Positions 25,651 through 34,713 of a stretch of DNA of 64,000 bases are shown here, piece by piece. The DNA comes from CAVSWT01 sp963731745. GTDB taxonomy: Bacteria > Bacteroidota > Ignavibacteria > Ignavibacteriales > Ignavibacteriaceae. The DNA lies in NCBI GenBank assembly GCA_963731745.1, contig CAVSWT010000023.1, positions 62,001 through 126,000 of the forward strand, read 5' to 3'. Below the pieces are notes generated by a model. The model saw only the letters and a program-made list of their open reading frames with translations. It was not told where the DNA came from and made no database searches. The position numbers and the translations under genes were made by a program. Each line of letters opens with the position of its first letter. Positions within the stretch are counted from its first letter, which is position 1.

Positions 25651-28437
25651 TTATTTCTTTTTTGAAACGGATTTCTTCTTTTGAGAGCTGCTAGATTTAC
25701 TCTGTTTTTTAGAACCCATTTCTCTTACAACAGCCCTAGCAGCTGCAAGCCTTGCAATTGAAACTCTGAAAGGAGAACAGCTTACATAATTTAAACCTGT
25801 CCTATGACAGAATTCAACTGAAGAAGGTTCTCCTCCATGTTCGCCGCATATTCCAACTTTTAAATCCGGACGAGTAGATCTTCCTCTTTCCGTACCTAGT
25901 TTAACCAACTGGCCCACACCATTTTGATCTAAAACTTCAAAAGGATCGTTTGCTAAAATTTCATCTTGAACATAAAGAGGAAGGAACTTGCCAGCGTCAT
26001 CTCTTGACAAACCAAATGTAGTTTGTGTAAGATCGTTAGTTCCGAAACTGAAGAACTCAGCATTTTTAGCAATTTCGTTTGCCGTAACACATGCGCGAGG
26101 CAATTCAATCATAGTTCCAACCATGTAAGAAACTTTTTTATTTTTTTCTTTGAAGACTTCTGCAGCCACTCTTCTAACAATACTTTCCTGCATTTTGAAT
26201 TCATTTAGATCACTAACTAAAGGGATCATGATTTCAGGTTTAACTTTTATTCCGTCTTTGGCCGCATCACAAGCAGCTTCAATAATTGCTCTTGCCTGCA
26301 TTTCTGTAATTTCCGGATACAATGTCCCTAAACGGCATCCTCTGAATCCAAGCATTGGATTGAACTCATGTAAACTATTTATCTTTTCAATTATTTTAGA
26401 CTCGCTTACATGTAAAGCGTCTGCCATTTCCTTTATATCTTTTTCAGAACTTGGTAAAAATTCATGAAGAGGTGGATCCAAAGTTCTTATCGTCACCGGC
26501 AGACCATGCATTGCTTTGAATATTCCATAAAAATCCTCACGTTGGAGAGGTAATAATTCATTCAGTGCGGATTTCCTATCTTCTATTGTATCTGCTAATA
26601 TCATTTTACGAACAGACATAATTCTATCACCGCCAAAGAACATATGTTCAGTTCGGCAAAGCCCAATTCCTTCCGCACCAAACGCAATAGCATTTGCTGC
26701 TTGATCAGGCTGGTCTGCATTAGTTCTAACATTTAATCTTCTGAAACTATCAGCCCATTTCATCAAACTATCGTATGTTTGAAAAACTGGTGATTCTTTT
26801 GCATCCATAGTTTTTGAAATTAATACCTGAATTACTTCAGAAGGCTTAGTTTCTAATTTTCCTGCAATCACTTCACCCGTTGTTCCGTCGATTGAAAGAT
26901 ATTCACCTTCTTTTACAACTATATCTTTTCCTTCAACTCTAATTTCACGATTTTTATAATTTATTTTCAAGGCACCGCAGCCGGCAACACATACTTTACC
27001 CATTTGTCGCGCGACTAATGCAGCGTGAGAAGTCATTCCGCCTCTTGCAGTAAGAATACCTTCAGATGCATTCATCCCTTTAATATCCTCAGGAGAAGTT
27101 TCAATTCTTACAAGAATTACAGGGTCACCACTTTTAGCCATTTCTTCTGCATCCTGTGCACTTAATGCAACTTTACCTGAAGCAGCACCAGGTCCGGCAT
27201 TTAAACCTTTTGCTAATAATTTTCCTTCATCAATTGCTTTTTTCTTTTGTGTTAGATCGAAAATCGGTCTTAACAATTGGTTTAATTGATTAGGTTCAAT
27301 ACGTAGAATTGCATCTTCCTTTGCAATCAATTTTTCTTTGACCATATCAACAGCCATCTTTACAGCAGCAAACCCGGTACGTTTACCTACACGGCATTGT
27401 AACATCCATAATTTACCTTGCTGAATGGTAAATTCAATATCCATCATATCTTTATAATGTTTTTCAAGATTTTTTCTTATATCATCAAGCTGCTTATAGA
27501 TTACCGGATCATCTTTTTGCAATTCAGCAATTGGATGCGGCGTTCTTATACCTGCAACAACATCTTCACCTTGAGCATTAAATAAATATTCTCCATAAAA
27601 AACATTTTCGCCTGAGGCAGGGTCACGAGTAAATGCAACTCCGGTTCCTGAATCTTCACCCATATTTCCAAATACCATTGATTGAATATTAACCGCAGTT
27701 CCCCAACTGGCAGGAATACCATTTAATTTTCTATATACATTTGCACGATCATTCATCCATGAACCAAATACTGCGCCTATAGCACCCCATAATTGATCAA
27801 TTGGTTTTTCAGGGAAATCAAAACCGGTTTTATCTTTAATTGCGGCTTTAAATTCTTGAACCAATTCTTTAAGATGATCGGCAGTTAATTGTGTATCAAG
27901 GTTAAAACCATGCTTTTCTTTTTTAGCATGAAGGATTGCTTCAAACGGATCTTCATCATGCTTTTCAACCGGGCGAAGCCCTAAAACTACGTCACCGTAC
28001 ATTTGTACAAATCTTCTATATGAATCATAAGCGAATCTAGGATTATTTGTTTTTTCAATTAACCCTTCAACAGTAGTGTCATTTAAACCAAGATTTAAAA
28101 CAGTATCCATCATTCCCGGCATTGAAGCTCTTGCACCGCTTCTAACCGAAACCAGCAACGGGTTTTTTGAATCACCAAATTTTGCACCCATTTCTGTTTC
28201 AACCTTTTTTAGAGCATTCAGAACTTGATCTTTAAGTTCTTTAGGATATTTCTTTTTATTATCATAAAAGTAAGTACACACTTCTGTCGTAATCGAAAAT
28301 CCAGCAGGAACGGGCATTCCTATATTAACCATTTCTGCAAGATTGGCTCCCTTACCTCCGAGCAAATTTTTCATCTCTGCTTTGCCTTCAGCCTTTTTTC
28401 CTCCGAAGAAGTAAACGTATTTCTTCTGCTTAGCCAT
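25651..28437 (-). CDS. ppdK: Pyruvate, phosphate dikinase
   Basis: Interconverts pyruvate + ATP + Pi and PEP + AMP + PPi; a reversible link between glycolysis and gluconeogenesis in anaerobes. The N-terminal ATP-grasp domain has LLGGKGANLAEMVNIGMPVP and SVRSGARASMPGMMDTVLNL. The swivelling His domain has GGMTSHAALVARQMGKVCVA, with the phosphohistidine near residue 468. The C-terminal PEP/pyruvate barrel has GLCRTEHMFF, RGCRLG and VGICGEHGGEPSSVEFC near residue 866. The C-terminus ends in a Lys/Ser-rich tail of about 25 residues. GGAGG lies 13 bases before the ATG. At 928 residues it is slightly longer than usual because of that tail. Confidence 0.97.
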   Translation of the reverse strand: MAKQKKYVYFFGGKKAEGKAEMKNLLGGKGANLAEMVNIGMPVPAGFSITTEVCTYFYDNKKKYPKELKDQVLNALKKVETEMGAKFGDSKNPLLVSVRSGARASMPGMMDTVLNLGLNDTTVEGLIEKTNNPRFAYDSYRRFVQMYGDVVLGLRPVEKHDEDPFEAILHAKKEKHGFNLDTQLTADHLKELVQEFKAAIKDKTGFDFPEKPIDQLWGAIGAVFGSWMNDRANVYRKLNGIPASWGTAVNIQSMVFGNMGEDSGTGVAFTRDPASGENVFYGEYLFNAQGEDVVAGIRTPHPIAELQKDDPVIYKQLDDIRKNLEKHYKDMMDIEFTIQQGKLWMLQCRVGKRTGFAAVKMAVDMVKEKLIAKEDAILRIEPNQLNQLLRPIFDLTQKKKAIDEGKLLAKGLNAGPGAASGKVALSAQDAEEMAKSGDPVILVRIETSPEDIKGMNASEGILTARGGMTSHAALVARQMGKVCVAGCGALKINYKNREIRVEGKDIVVKEGEYLSIDGTTGEVIAGKLETKPSEVIQVLISKTMDAKESPVFQTYDSLMKWADSFRRLNVRTNADQPDQAANAIAFGAEGIGLCRTEHMFFGGDRIMSVRKMILADTIEDRKSALNELLPLQREDFYGIFKAMHGLPVTIRTLDPPLHEFLPSSEKDIKEMADALHVSESKIIEKINSLHEFNPMLGFRGCRLGTLYPEITEMQARAIIEAACDAAKDGIKVKPEIMIPLVSDLNEFKMQESIVRRVAAEVFKEKNKKVSYMVGTMIELPRACVTANEIAKNAEFFSFGTNDLTQTTFGLSRDDAGKFLPLYVQDEILANDPFEVLDQNGVGQLVKLGTERGRSTRPDLKVGICGEHGGEPSSVEFCHRTGLNYVSCSPFRVSIARLAAARAVVREMGSKKQSKSSSSQKKKSVSKKK

Positions 28438-28524
28438 AATTATATTTCCTCCTGTTAATTAGACTGCATAACTCTAACTTATATTATATTTTTTAAATCT
28501 TAAGCTATGCTGTTTTTTTTGTTA

Positions 28525-29568
28525 TTAGTTTAGTTTACTTAAAATGAATTCATTGAATTCTTCTTTTTCTTCAACTTCCAATTCGATTTTTAAATAAAAG
28601 ATATCAATGTCATCAAGCTCTTTTGAATATCTCGATAATTTAACTGCATCTTTGTGTGTTGTTAAAACCGAATGTGAATTTGTTGAATAAAACTTTTTTC
28701 TTATTTCCTCAATTTCTTTTATAGAATAATTTTTATGATCTCTAAAAATCATCCTGTTCTGTGTATCAACCTTTGATTGACTTAAAACATTTATGAATGA
28801 ATACGGATTCGCTATGCCTGAGACCAGTAAACTTTTTTGGCCTGTAAATTCCTCCACGGCGTAACCGGTATTTTTAATGACATCCACAAAATTAATCGTT
28901 TTATATTTAGCATGAAAAATTTTTTTCTTATCAAAATATTTTTCTAGATCAGCCGGAATTTTAGCAGCATCTGAAAATTTACGATTAATAATTACCGCAT
29001 CTGCTCTGCTTAATGACGAAAACGGTTCCCGCATGTTTCCAGCCGGAAGCAGAGTTCTCATCAAATTGCTTTTATCAATTAAAAACTTTTGTTCGCAAAT
29101 AACCAAATCAATGTCTCTTTTAATCCATCTGTGCTGAAAAGCATCATCCAAAACAATTGTATCAATCTTTGTGTCATTAATAAATTTTTTTGCTCCTTCA
29201 AATCGATTCTCAGAAACTGCACCCGGCACAAGGCATTCACTTACTGTTAAATAAATTTCATCGCCGCAATCATCAACCGGAGCTAAAATTTTTTCTCCGT
29301 CTGAAACAAGAAGATATCCGTTTGTTTTTCTTCCGTATCCCCGGCTTAACACTCCGACTTTCTTTCCTTCTTTTTTTAGAAGATTAAGCAGGTAAATTAC
29401 CGCAGGTGTTTTTCCTGAACCGCCAACAGTCAAATTGCCAATTGAAATTACTTTTGCGGAAACTTTATCAGCTTTAAATATATTTTTATCAAACAGCCAA
29501 TTTCTAACATGGATAACAAGCGCGTAAATTGGAATAAATGGATATAATATTTTTCTAATAAAATTCAT
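28525..29568 (-). CDS. lpxK: Tetraacyldisaccharide 4'-kinase
   Basis: Phosphorylates the 4' position of the lipid A disaccharide at the inner membrane. After an N-terminal hydrophobic anchor (LYPFIPIYALVIHVRNWLF) comes the Walker A motif ISIGNLTVGGSGKTPAVIYL, then GVLSRGYGRKTNGYLLV, a DDCGDE motif and IVLDDAFQHRWIKRDIDLVI. LLPAGNMREPFSSLSRADAV is also diagnostic. At 347 residues it is full length. It sits in a minus-strand lipid A run with lpxB upstream; the gap to the preceding gene is 2 bases. Confidence 0.96.
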   Translation of the reverse strand: MNFIRKILYPFIPIYALVIHVRNWLFDKNIFKADKVSAKVISIGNLTVGGSGKTPAVIYLLNLLKKEGKKVGVLSRGYGRKTNGYLLVSDGEKILAPVDDCGDEIYLTVSECLVPGAVSENRFEGAKKFINDTKIDTIVLDDAFQHRWIKRDIDLVICEQKFLIDKSNLMRTLLPAGNMREPFSSLSRADAVIINRKFSDAAKIPADLEKYFDKKKIFHAKYKTINFVDVIKNTGYAVEEFTGQKSLLVSGIANPYSFINVLSQSKVDTQNRMIFRDHKNYSIKEIEEIRKKFYSTNSHSVLTTHKDAVKLSRYSKELDDIDIFYLKIELEVEEKEEFNEFILSKLN

Positions 29569-29570
29569 CT

Positions 29571-30227
29571 TTAAATATTTTCAGCTTCAGTTTGCAGCTT
29601 AGTAAGTAATGTTTCACAATCGTCAATTTTTTTTGAAGTATCTTCAAAGTTTAAATTACCGTCAATATAAATTGCATCAGAGTAAACTACTTTTACTTTT
29701 GAAAACAATTTCGGTATTTCAAACTTATCCCAGCTTTTCAATATTTTTTTCTTGCTTACACCAATTCCCATTAAAACCAAGGGCACATTACTTTTTTTAG
29801 CGGTGATAACAGCACCGGGTTTCAATTTGTGAATCGGCCCTTTCGGACCATCGGGAGTTATGGCAATGTTTTTTTTATTTTTAGCGTAATCAACCATTAT
29901 TCCCAGTGCAACGTTTCCACCTTTGCTGCTTGAACCGCGAACAACTAGATAATTCCAGTGCTTTAATAAATTTGCAAGAATGTCACCGTCTTTACTTTTG
30001 CTTGTTAAGGCTACAAAATTTTTATTGCGATGAATATACCAGGGAACAATCATTGTCCCATGCCAAAAAGCCAGAACAAAATTTTTCTTCTCTTCATCAA
30101 GCTTTTTTATTGTACCGCCGTTTACAAAACTAAATTTCAAAGTTTTACAAAGAACACTAATTAAAAATACGAGCAGATGATTGCCAAAAAACCTTAATAC
30201 TTCTCTTCGGAATTGTTTAGCTTTCAT
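29571..30227 (-). CDS. DUF374 lysophospholipid-acyltransferase-like protein
   Basis: Membrane-associated protein of 218 residues in the DUF374/LPLAT group. VLAFWHGTMIVPWYIHR holds the HG-type acyltransferase motif (HxxxxD-like, altered), followed by SKSKDGDILANLL, VVRGSSSKGGNVALGIMVDY and NIAITPDGPKGPIHKLKPGA. The N-terminal helix is hydrophobic. It overlaps lpxB by 11 bases and precedes lpxK by 2. From context it may be a late lipid A or Kdo-dependent acyltransferase, but the family is not biochemically settled. Confidence 0.85.
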   Translation of the reverse strand: MKAKQFRREVLRFFGNHLLVFLISVLCKTLKFSFVNGGTIKKLDEEKKNFVLAFWHGTMIVPWYIHRNKNFVALTSKSKDGDILANLLKHWNYLVVRGSSSKGGNVALGIMVDYAKNKKNIAITPDGPKGPIHKLKPGAVITAKKSNVPLVLMGIGVSKKKILKSWDKFEIPKLFSKVKVVYSDAIYIDGNLNFEDTSKKIDDCETLLTKLQTEAENI

Positions 30228-31356
30228 TCATCAAAGTAATAATTGAATCCGCAGCTCTACTGGAAGCGCCAATAGTTCCGAGTCTCATTTTTATATTTTT
30301 TAATTTTTCTTTAATTGAATTATACAAGTTAGCATTTGAAAGAATTTTTTTACATTCGGTATAAATTGCATCTTTATTAACATCGTCTTGAATTAACTCA
30401 GGCAAAATTCGTTCACCTAAAATAATATTTGCCATAGCAATATCTTTTACTTTTATTAAATTTTTACCAATCAAATAAGTCAAGAAACTTGTTTTATAAA
30501 CAATTACCGACGGTAACTCAAATAAACCTGCCTCCAAAGTGGACGTACCGGATTTAACTATTCCAATTTTCGCATTTTTCATTAAATCGTAAGTGAATCC
30601 TTTAATAATTTTATAGCTGCCTATTAAATCTAAATCATTAAAAACAGCATCGTCGATGTTTTCAGAACCCGCAATTACAATCTGTAAATTAAATTCACTC
30701 GACAATTTACTTGCAGCATTAAATGCTTCCGGTAAAATTTTTACAACTTCATTGTTTCTGCTGCCTGGAAGAATTAATAAAATTTCTTTTGATTCATCCA
30801 GATTAAATTTTTTATACAATTCTGCTTTGCTTAAAAAATTGTATTCGCTGATTCTCTCAAGCAACGGATGCCCGACAAATTCAACATTTATGTTTTCTTT
30901 TTTATACATCTCCTCTTCAAAAGGAAAGAGGACAATCATTTTATCAACCAGCTTTTTAATCTTCTTAATTCTGCCTGCACCCCAAGCCCAAATTTGAGGT
31001 GAGATATAATAAACAATTCTGACATTCAACGATTTCAATTTCTTAGCAAAGTTTAAGTTGAACCCTGGGTAATCAATAAGCACTACGGTTTTAATATTTT
31101 TTTCTTTTATAACTTCTATCAAATCATTCTGTACACGTTTAATAAAAGGAATATGTTTTACAACTTCAACAAATCCCAGAAACGCCATTTTGTTTATGTT
31201 ATAAATAACGTCCATTCCTGCTTCTTTCATTTTGTCGCCGCCGATTCCATATACGGAAATATTTTTATTCCTCTTCTTCAACTCACCAATTAAGGAAGCT
31301 CCGTGCAAATCACCGGAGACCTCGCCAGCCACTATCATGAGTTGATCATTCATCAA
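30217..31356 (-). CDS. lpxB: Lipid-A-disaccharide synthase
   Basis: GT19 enzyme joining UDP-2,3-diacylglucosamine and lipid X to give the lipid A disaccharide. N-terminal MIVAGEVSGDLHGASLIGEL, GIGGDKMKEAGMDVIYNINK and MAFLGFVEVVKHIPFI are diagnostic, as are VVLIDYPGFNLNFAKKL, YYISPQIWAWGAGRIKKIKK and VEFVGHPLLERI. ILLILPGSRNNEV and AKIGIVKSGTSTLEAGLFEL form the donor site. At 379 residues it is full length. It confirms that the organism makes lipid A-type LPS, consistent with the polysaccharide genes at the left end. Confidence 0.97.
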   Translation of the reverse strand: MMNDQLMIVAGEVSGDLHGASLIGELKKRNKNISVYGIGGDKMKEAGMDVIYNINKMAFLGFVEVVKHIPFIKRVQNDLIEVIKEKNIKTVVLIDYPGFNLNFAKKLKSLNVRIVYYISPQIWAWGAGRIKKIKKLVDKMIVLFPFEEEMYKKENINVEFVGHPLLERISEYNFLSKAELYKKFNLDESKEILLILPGSRNNEVVKILPEAFNAASKLSSEFNLQIVIAGSENIDDAVFNDLDLIGSYKIIKGFTYDLMKNAKIGIVKSGTSTLEAGLFELPSVIVYKTSFLTYLIGKNLIKVKDIAMANIILGERILPELIQDDVNKDAIYTECKKILSNANLYNSIKEKLKNIKMRLGTIGASSRAADSIITLMNES

Positions 31357-31359
31357 AAT

Positions 31360-31950
31360 TTAAAATCTTCTTACAAACCATAATAAAAGAATAATTAAAG
31401 TAATTATACTGAATGCCTGCAGACTTCTCTTTTCAGACTTCAGGCCTGCCTTAAAGTTAAACGGCGGCTGTCGTACAATACCTGCAGGTTTATATCTTGT
31501 AAATCGAGGAATAAATTTAGGAACATGTTTAAGATATTCAGCATATTCATTGCTAAATGCTTTTTTCAAATATCCTTCCTCTTCACTAACTATAAAATTA
31601 TATTGAACATAAAAAAATATTAATGCGATGATCTGCAGATAAGGAAAGATAGCATATGACATTACTCCTACTCCAAGGTAAAGCAATATGTTGCCGACAT
31701 AGAGTGGATTGCGGACATGACCAAACGGTCCGCTAATTATTAAAAATGTTCCTCCTGCACCGCCAGTAGTTCTAGTTTCACTTCCGGCCCAACTTACACC
31801 CCAAAGACGTATGAACTCGCCGGACACTGCAATTAAAAATCCGAAGATTAAACTCCAAACATTTGGATTTGCAAAGAAAATCATAACCAACAAAAATGGT
31901 ATTGGAGTATAACTTCTATATTTAAAAAACTTTGAGGCAATGTTTGACAT
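31360..31950 (-). CDS. Isoprenylcysteine carboxyl methyltransferase (ICMT)/PEMT-like membrane methyltransferase
   Basis: Integral membrane protein of 196 residues with about five hydrophobic segments. The family hallmark is GPFGHVRNPLYVGNILLYLG near residues 74-93, with FFYVQYNFIVSEEEGYLKKA and YAEYLKHVPKFIPRF after it, the cofactor-binding C-terminal block of ICMT/PEMT proteins. Bacterial members methylate lipids or small molecules, as no prenylated CaaX protein is expected. It lies 3 bases after the HAD gene and 3 before lpxB, suggesting a lipid-related role; this is inference. Confidence 0.82.
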   Translation of the reverse strand: MSNIASKFFKYRSYTPIPFLLVMIFFANPNVWSLIFGFLIAVSGEFIRLWGVSWAGSETRTTGGAGGTFLIISGPFGHVRNPLYVGNILLYLGVGVMSYAIFPYLQIIALIFFYVQYNFIVSEEEGYLKKAFSNEYAEYLKHVPKFIPRFTRYKPAGIVRQPPFNFKAGLKSEKRSLQAFSIITLIILLLWFVRRF

Positions 31951-31954
31951 TAAG

Positions 31955-32674
31955 TTACTCCTGCATGTATGCTTCTTTTCGTTTTAAATCCGCTTGATGT
32001 CTTTTCTTCAAACGCTTTTTAGATTTTAAACTTTCCAATCTCTCAACTACATCATTAAAATTTGTGAACGGGAAATATGAAATTCTTTCAGCTTCACAAA
32101 ATTTTAGTAAATCGGTTTTAGCAAAAATGAAATCGCAAAATTGGGCTGCGAATCTGTCTGAATTTCCATCACCAATATAGACTGTATAATCATCATCCGA
32201 GCTTAAATTAATTATATGATTTCTTTTACAGTTTGCAGAACTTCTGCAATTTTCATGTTCGTAAGGAAAAGAAGGCGATAACCGATTGTCTTCTGTAAAG
32301 ACAAGTTTATTCGCAAAATATTTTAAATGATTTAACTTTTCTCTATCAAATATTCTTTTAATGTAATAATCAAATCCATCACTTAGAACAAATAGTTCAA
32401 AATTATTAGATTCACAAAAATTTACCAGCTGATGAAATGATTCTTCTATATTTAATGAGTCTATAAAATCATTAAGAGTTTTATTTTCAATTTTTTCAAC
32501 TGAATTGCATAATTCAATCCAGCATTGTTTAGCAGAAATTTCATCACTGAGAAGATTTTCAATTATTTTTTCAACTAAAATTTTGTTGCCAAATTCTCTA
32601 AAAATACTTTCCCCAATATCCTGGCTGCTAATAGTCCCATCAAAATCGACAAATATTTTAAAAACTTTTTCCAT
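31955..32674 (-). CDS. HAD-IB family phosphatase (MtnX/SerB-like)
   Basis: Cytoplasmic haloacid-dehalogenase phosphatase of 239 residues. Motif I is FVDFDGTISSQDIGESIF with the nucleophilic aspartate at about residue 9. Motif II is LFVLSDGFDYYIKRIF, and motif III/IV is YIGDGNSDRFAAQFCDFIFA. The layout matches the MtnX branch (2-hydroxy-3-keto-5-methylthiopentenyl-1-phosphate phosphatase) and phosphoserine phosphatase-like proteins. No other methionine-salvage gene is nearby, so the substrate is open. Its ATG overlaps the stop of the T9SS gene by one base. A basic C-terminal tail is present. Confidence 0.8.
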   Translation of the reverse strand: MEKVFKIFVDFDGTISSQDIGESIFREFGNKILVEKIIENLLSDEISAKQCWIELCNSVEKIENKTLNDFIDSLNIEESFHQLVNFCESNNFELFVLSDGFDYYIKRIFDREKLNHLKYFANKLVFTEDNRLSPSFPYEHENCRSSANCKRNHIINLSSDDDYTVYIGDGNSDRFAAQFCDFIFAKTDLLKFCEAERISYFPFTNFNDVVERLESLKSKKRLKKRHQADLKRKEAYMQE

Positions 32675-34713
32675 TAATTAGTTATCACCATCTTTTTTAC
32701 ATCCACAAAATCATCAGCTTTAAATCTGTAAAAATAAATTCCCGGATCTAAATTCCTTGCATAAAATGTAATTTGATTTTGGCCTGCCGGGTAATATTCA
32801 CTTTCAATATTATATATCGTTTCTATTTTACTATTAAAAAACTCCACAGAAACTTTTGCTTTTTTAGGAAGATAAAAAGTGATTAAAGTTGAATCCGTGA
32901 ACGGATTAGGAATATTCTGTGAAACAATTGCGTCCGGCGAGCCTATAAAATAATTAATATTTGAAGCAGTTGAAGCTGATACATAATTGTTTTTATTTTT
33001 TTGAACAACACGTAATTGAAGTGTCCCGTTGAAATCAGGTTTAAATAAATATTTATATTTTTTATTTGGCTTCGAACTATCTGCAAAAAAAGATTTAATA
33101 GTTTTCCAATTCGGATTATTCTCATCAGTTTGTTCAGCATACTGAATATCGTAATTAGTTCCTGCTTTTTCATTAAACGCATTCCAGCTGACTGAGATGG
33201 AATCATTTTTTAATATAGAATTAAAATTTAATATTTGAGAAACATATGTTCCGCTGCTGAAAATTTTTTGAGCATAAATACCCCGATTATTATTTCTTCT
33301 TCCTTTAAAGAAAACAATTACTCCGTTGTTATTATCAGAAATTGATGAGAGATAACTTTTTTCAGAATTATCATAAGTGCCTGTCGGAATGCCGTTAACA
33401 TTCCATAATAATTCTCCTGAAGGTGAAATTTTCTGCGAAAAAATATTTCCACGCTTACCTTCTATTCTCCTATCAAGCCAGGTGATTATTGCGCCTCCTT
33501 TTTGATCGCTGATAATTTTCTGACCAAACTGATCTTTAACTTCACCAGAAATAAGAAGGCCGTTATCTTTCCAAATTTGTTTACCGTTTAAATTAAATTT
33601 CTGCGCAAATATATTTTTGTCATTTCGTATTTCATTAGTCCAGCTTGCAATTAATGAAGAATCAACTGTACACACTTGCGGGAAGTACTGATTACCTTTT
33701 AGATGAGTAACTAAAGTTCCGCCGCTTCTCCATAAGGGCTTTTCCATGGGTGAAATTAATTGATGATAAATATCTTTGTCGGGGTTCAACACCTGCCAGG
33801 CTATATAAACTTTGGATTTTAAAGTTACATCCGCAGAATATGAAATAACACTTTGAGCAGTATTTGAAATTGAGACAGGTGAATCGCTGAAAAGCGGTGT
33901 GCAGACAGAATCAACTCGCATGGAATAAATTATACTTTTAAAATTTATATCTTCTACCCAAAGGACAAATGCCCCGCCTTTTTTATCAGATAGAATTGTC
34001 GGAAGACTTTTTCTATTAGTAGAATTATATAAAAAATTATTTTTGATGCTGCTAATTATTTTACCTTTAGGAGATATTTTTTGAATCATTAATGCGAAAC
34101 TATCCAAAGAAGCGCTTTGAGTAATATATACTACAAAAACATTCCCTTTTCGATCAGATGATACATCATAACCAAGGATAATATTATCACCCCTGGTTAT
34201 TTGGATGCTAGAATCTTTCCAGCCAAAATTACCGTTCGCAAAAACTTTTTGAGCGTATAAATTTGAATGAATGCTGTCCTTCAATTGTTTCCATAATACA
34301 ACTGCCGATCCGGGGAGACTAGCTGTGGAAACCGGATTGAAATTATTGGACGAGTTAATGGAAACTAACTTGCCGTCAGCTCTAAAACTTTTATTTCCTT
34401 CCGCGTCTACGTGCATAAAATAGATATCGTTTTTATCTTCCGGCAGCTGCCGTGTTTTATTGTCTTGCCAAAAAATAAATGCACCTCCGTTTTGATCGGC
34501 AGTGGTGGAAATATTAATTGGGTCATTTGTATCAATTGCCAATTTAGTATTTACAGCAGGATCATTAACCCATTGTGCTTGGGTTAAGTAGAAGAAAGCT
34601 GTAATGATTACAATGAAATTAATTTTTAGCAGTGAACTTTTAACAAATTTATTTATTACGAACTTTATTTTGCCGGGAGTTTGAATCTTACGAGACAAAA
34701 TCCAGGTCCTCAT
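32674..34713 (-). CDS. T9SS type A sorting domain protein (large secreted protein)
   Basis: Predicted secreted or surface protein of 679 residues with a late hydrophobic signal (IVIITAFFYLTQAQ near residues 34-47), after an unusually long basic N-region. The body is built of repeated beta-rich blocks of the type GGAFVLWVEDINFKS and GGAIITWLDRRIEGKRGNIF, resembling propeller repeats. A linker Fn3-like region precedes the C-terminal sorting domain: QNIPNPFTDSTLITFYLP, YPAGQNQITFYARNLDPGIY and a final KKMVITN. The family exports such proteins by T9SS. The start at 34713 overlaps the 3' end of smc by 26 bases. Function is unknown. Confidence 0.82.
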   Translation of the reverse strand: MRTWILSRKIQTPGKIKFVINKFVKSSLLKINFIVIITAFFYLTQAQWVNDPAVNTKLAIDTNDPINISTTADQNGGAFIFWQDNKTRQLPEDKNDIYFMHVDAEGNKSFRADGKLVSINSSNNFNPVSTASLPGSAVVLWKQLKDSIHSNLYAQKVFANGNFGWKDSSIQITRGDNIILGYDVSSDRKGNVFVVYITQSASLDSFALMIQKISPKGKIISSIKNNFLYNSTNRKSLPTILSDKKGGAFVLWVEDINFKSIIYSMRVDSVCTPLFSDSPVSISNTAQSVISYSADVTLKSKVYIAWQVLNPDKDIYHQLISPMEKPLWRSGGTLVTHLKGNQYFPQVCTVDSSLIASWTNEIRNDKNIFAQKFNLNGKQIWKDNGLLISGEVKDQFGQKIISDQKGGAIITWLDRRIEGKRGNIFSQKISPSGELLWNVNGIPTGTYDNSEKSYLSSISDNNNGVIVFFKGRRNNNRGIYAQKIFSSGTYVSQILNFNSILKNDSISVSWNAFNEKAGTNYDIQYAEQTDENNPNWKTIKSFFADSSKPNKKYKYLFKPDFNGTLQLRVVQKNKNNYVSASTASNINYFIGSPDAIVSQNIPNPFTDSTLITFYLPKKAKVSVEFFNSKIETIYNIESEYYPAGQNQITFYARNLDPGIYFYRFKADDFVDVKKMVITN

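Noticed and set aside
31955..32674. Naming the HAD phosphatase mtnX
   Set aside because: The motifs fit the MtnX branch, but no methionine-salvage gene is in the window and SerB-like proteins share the motifs.
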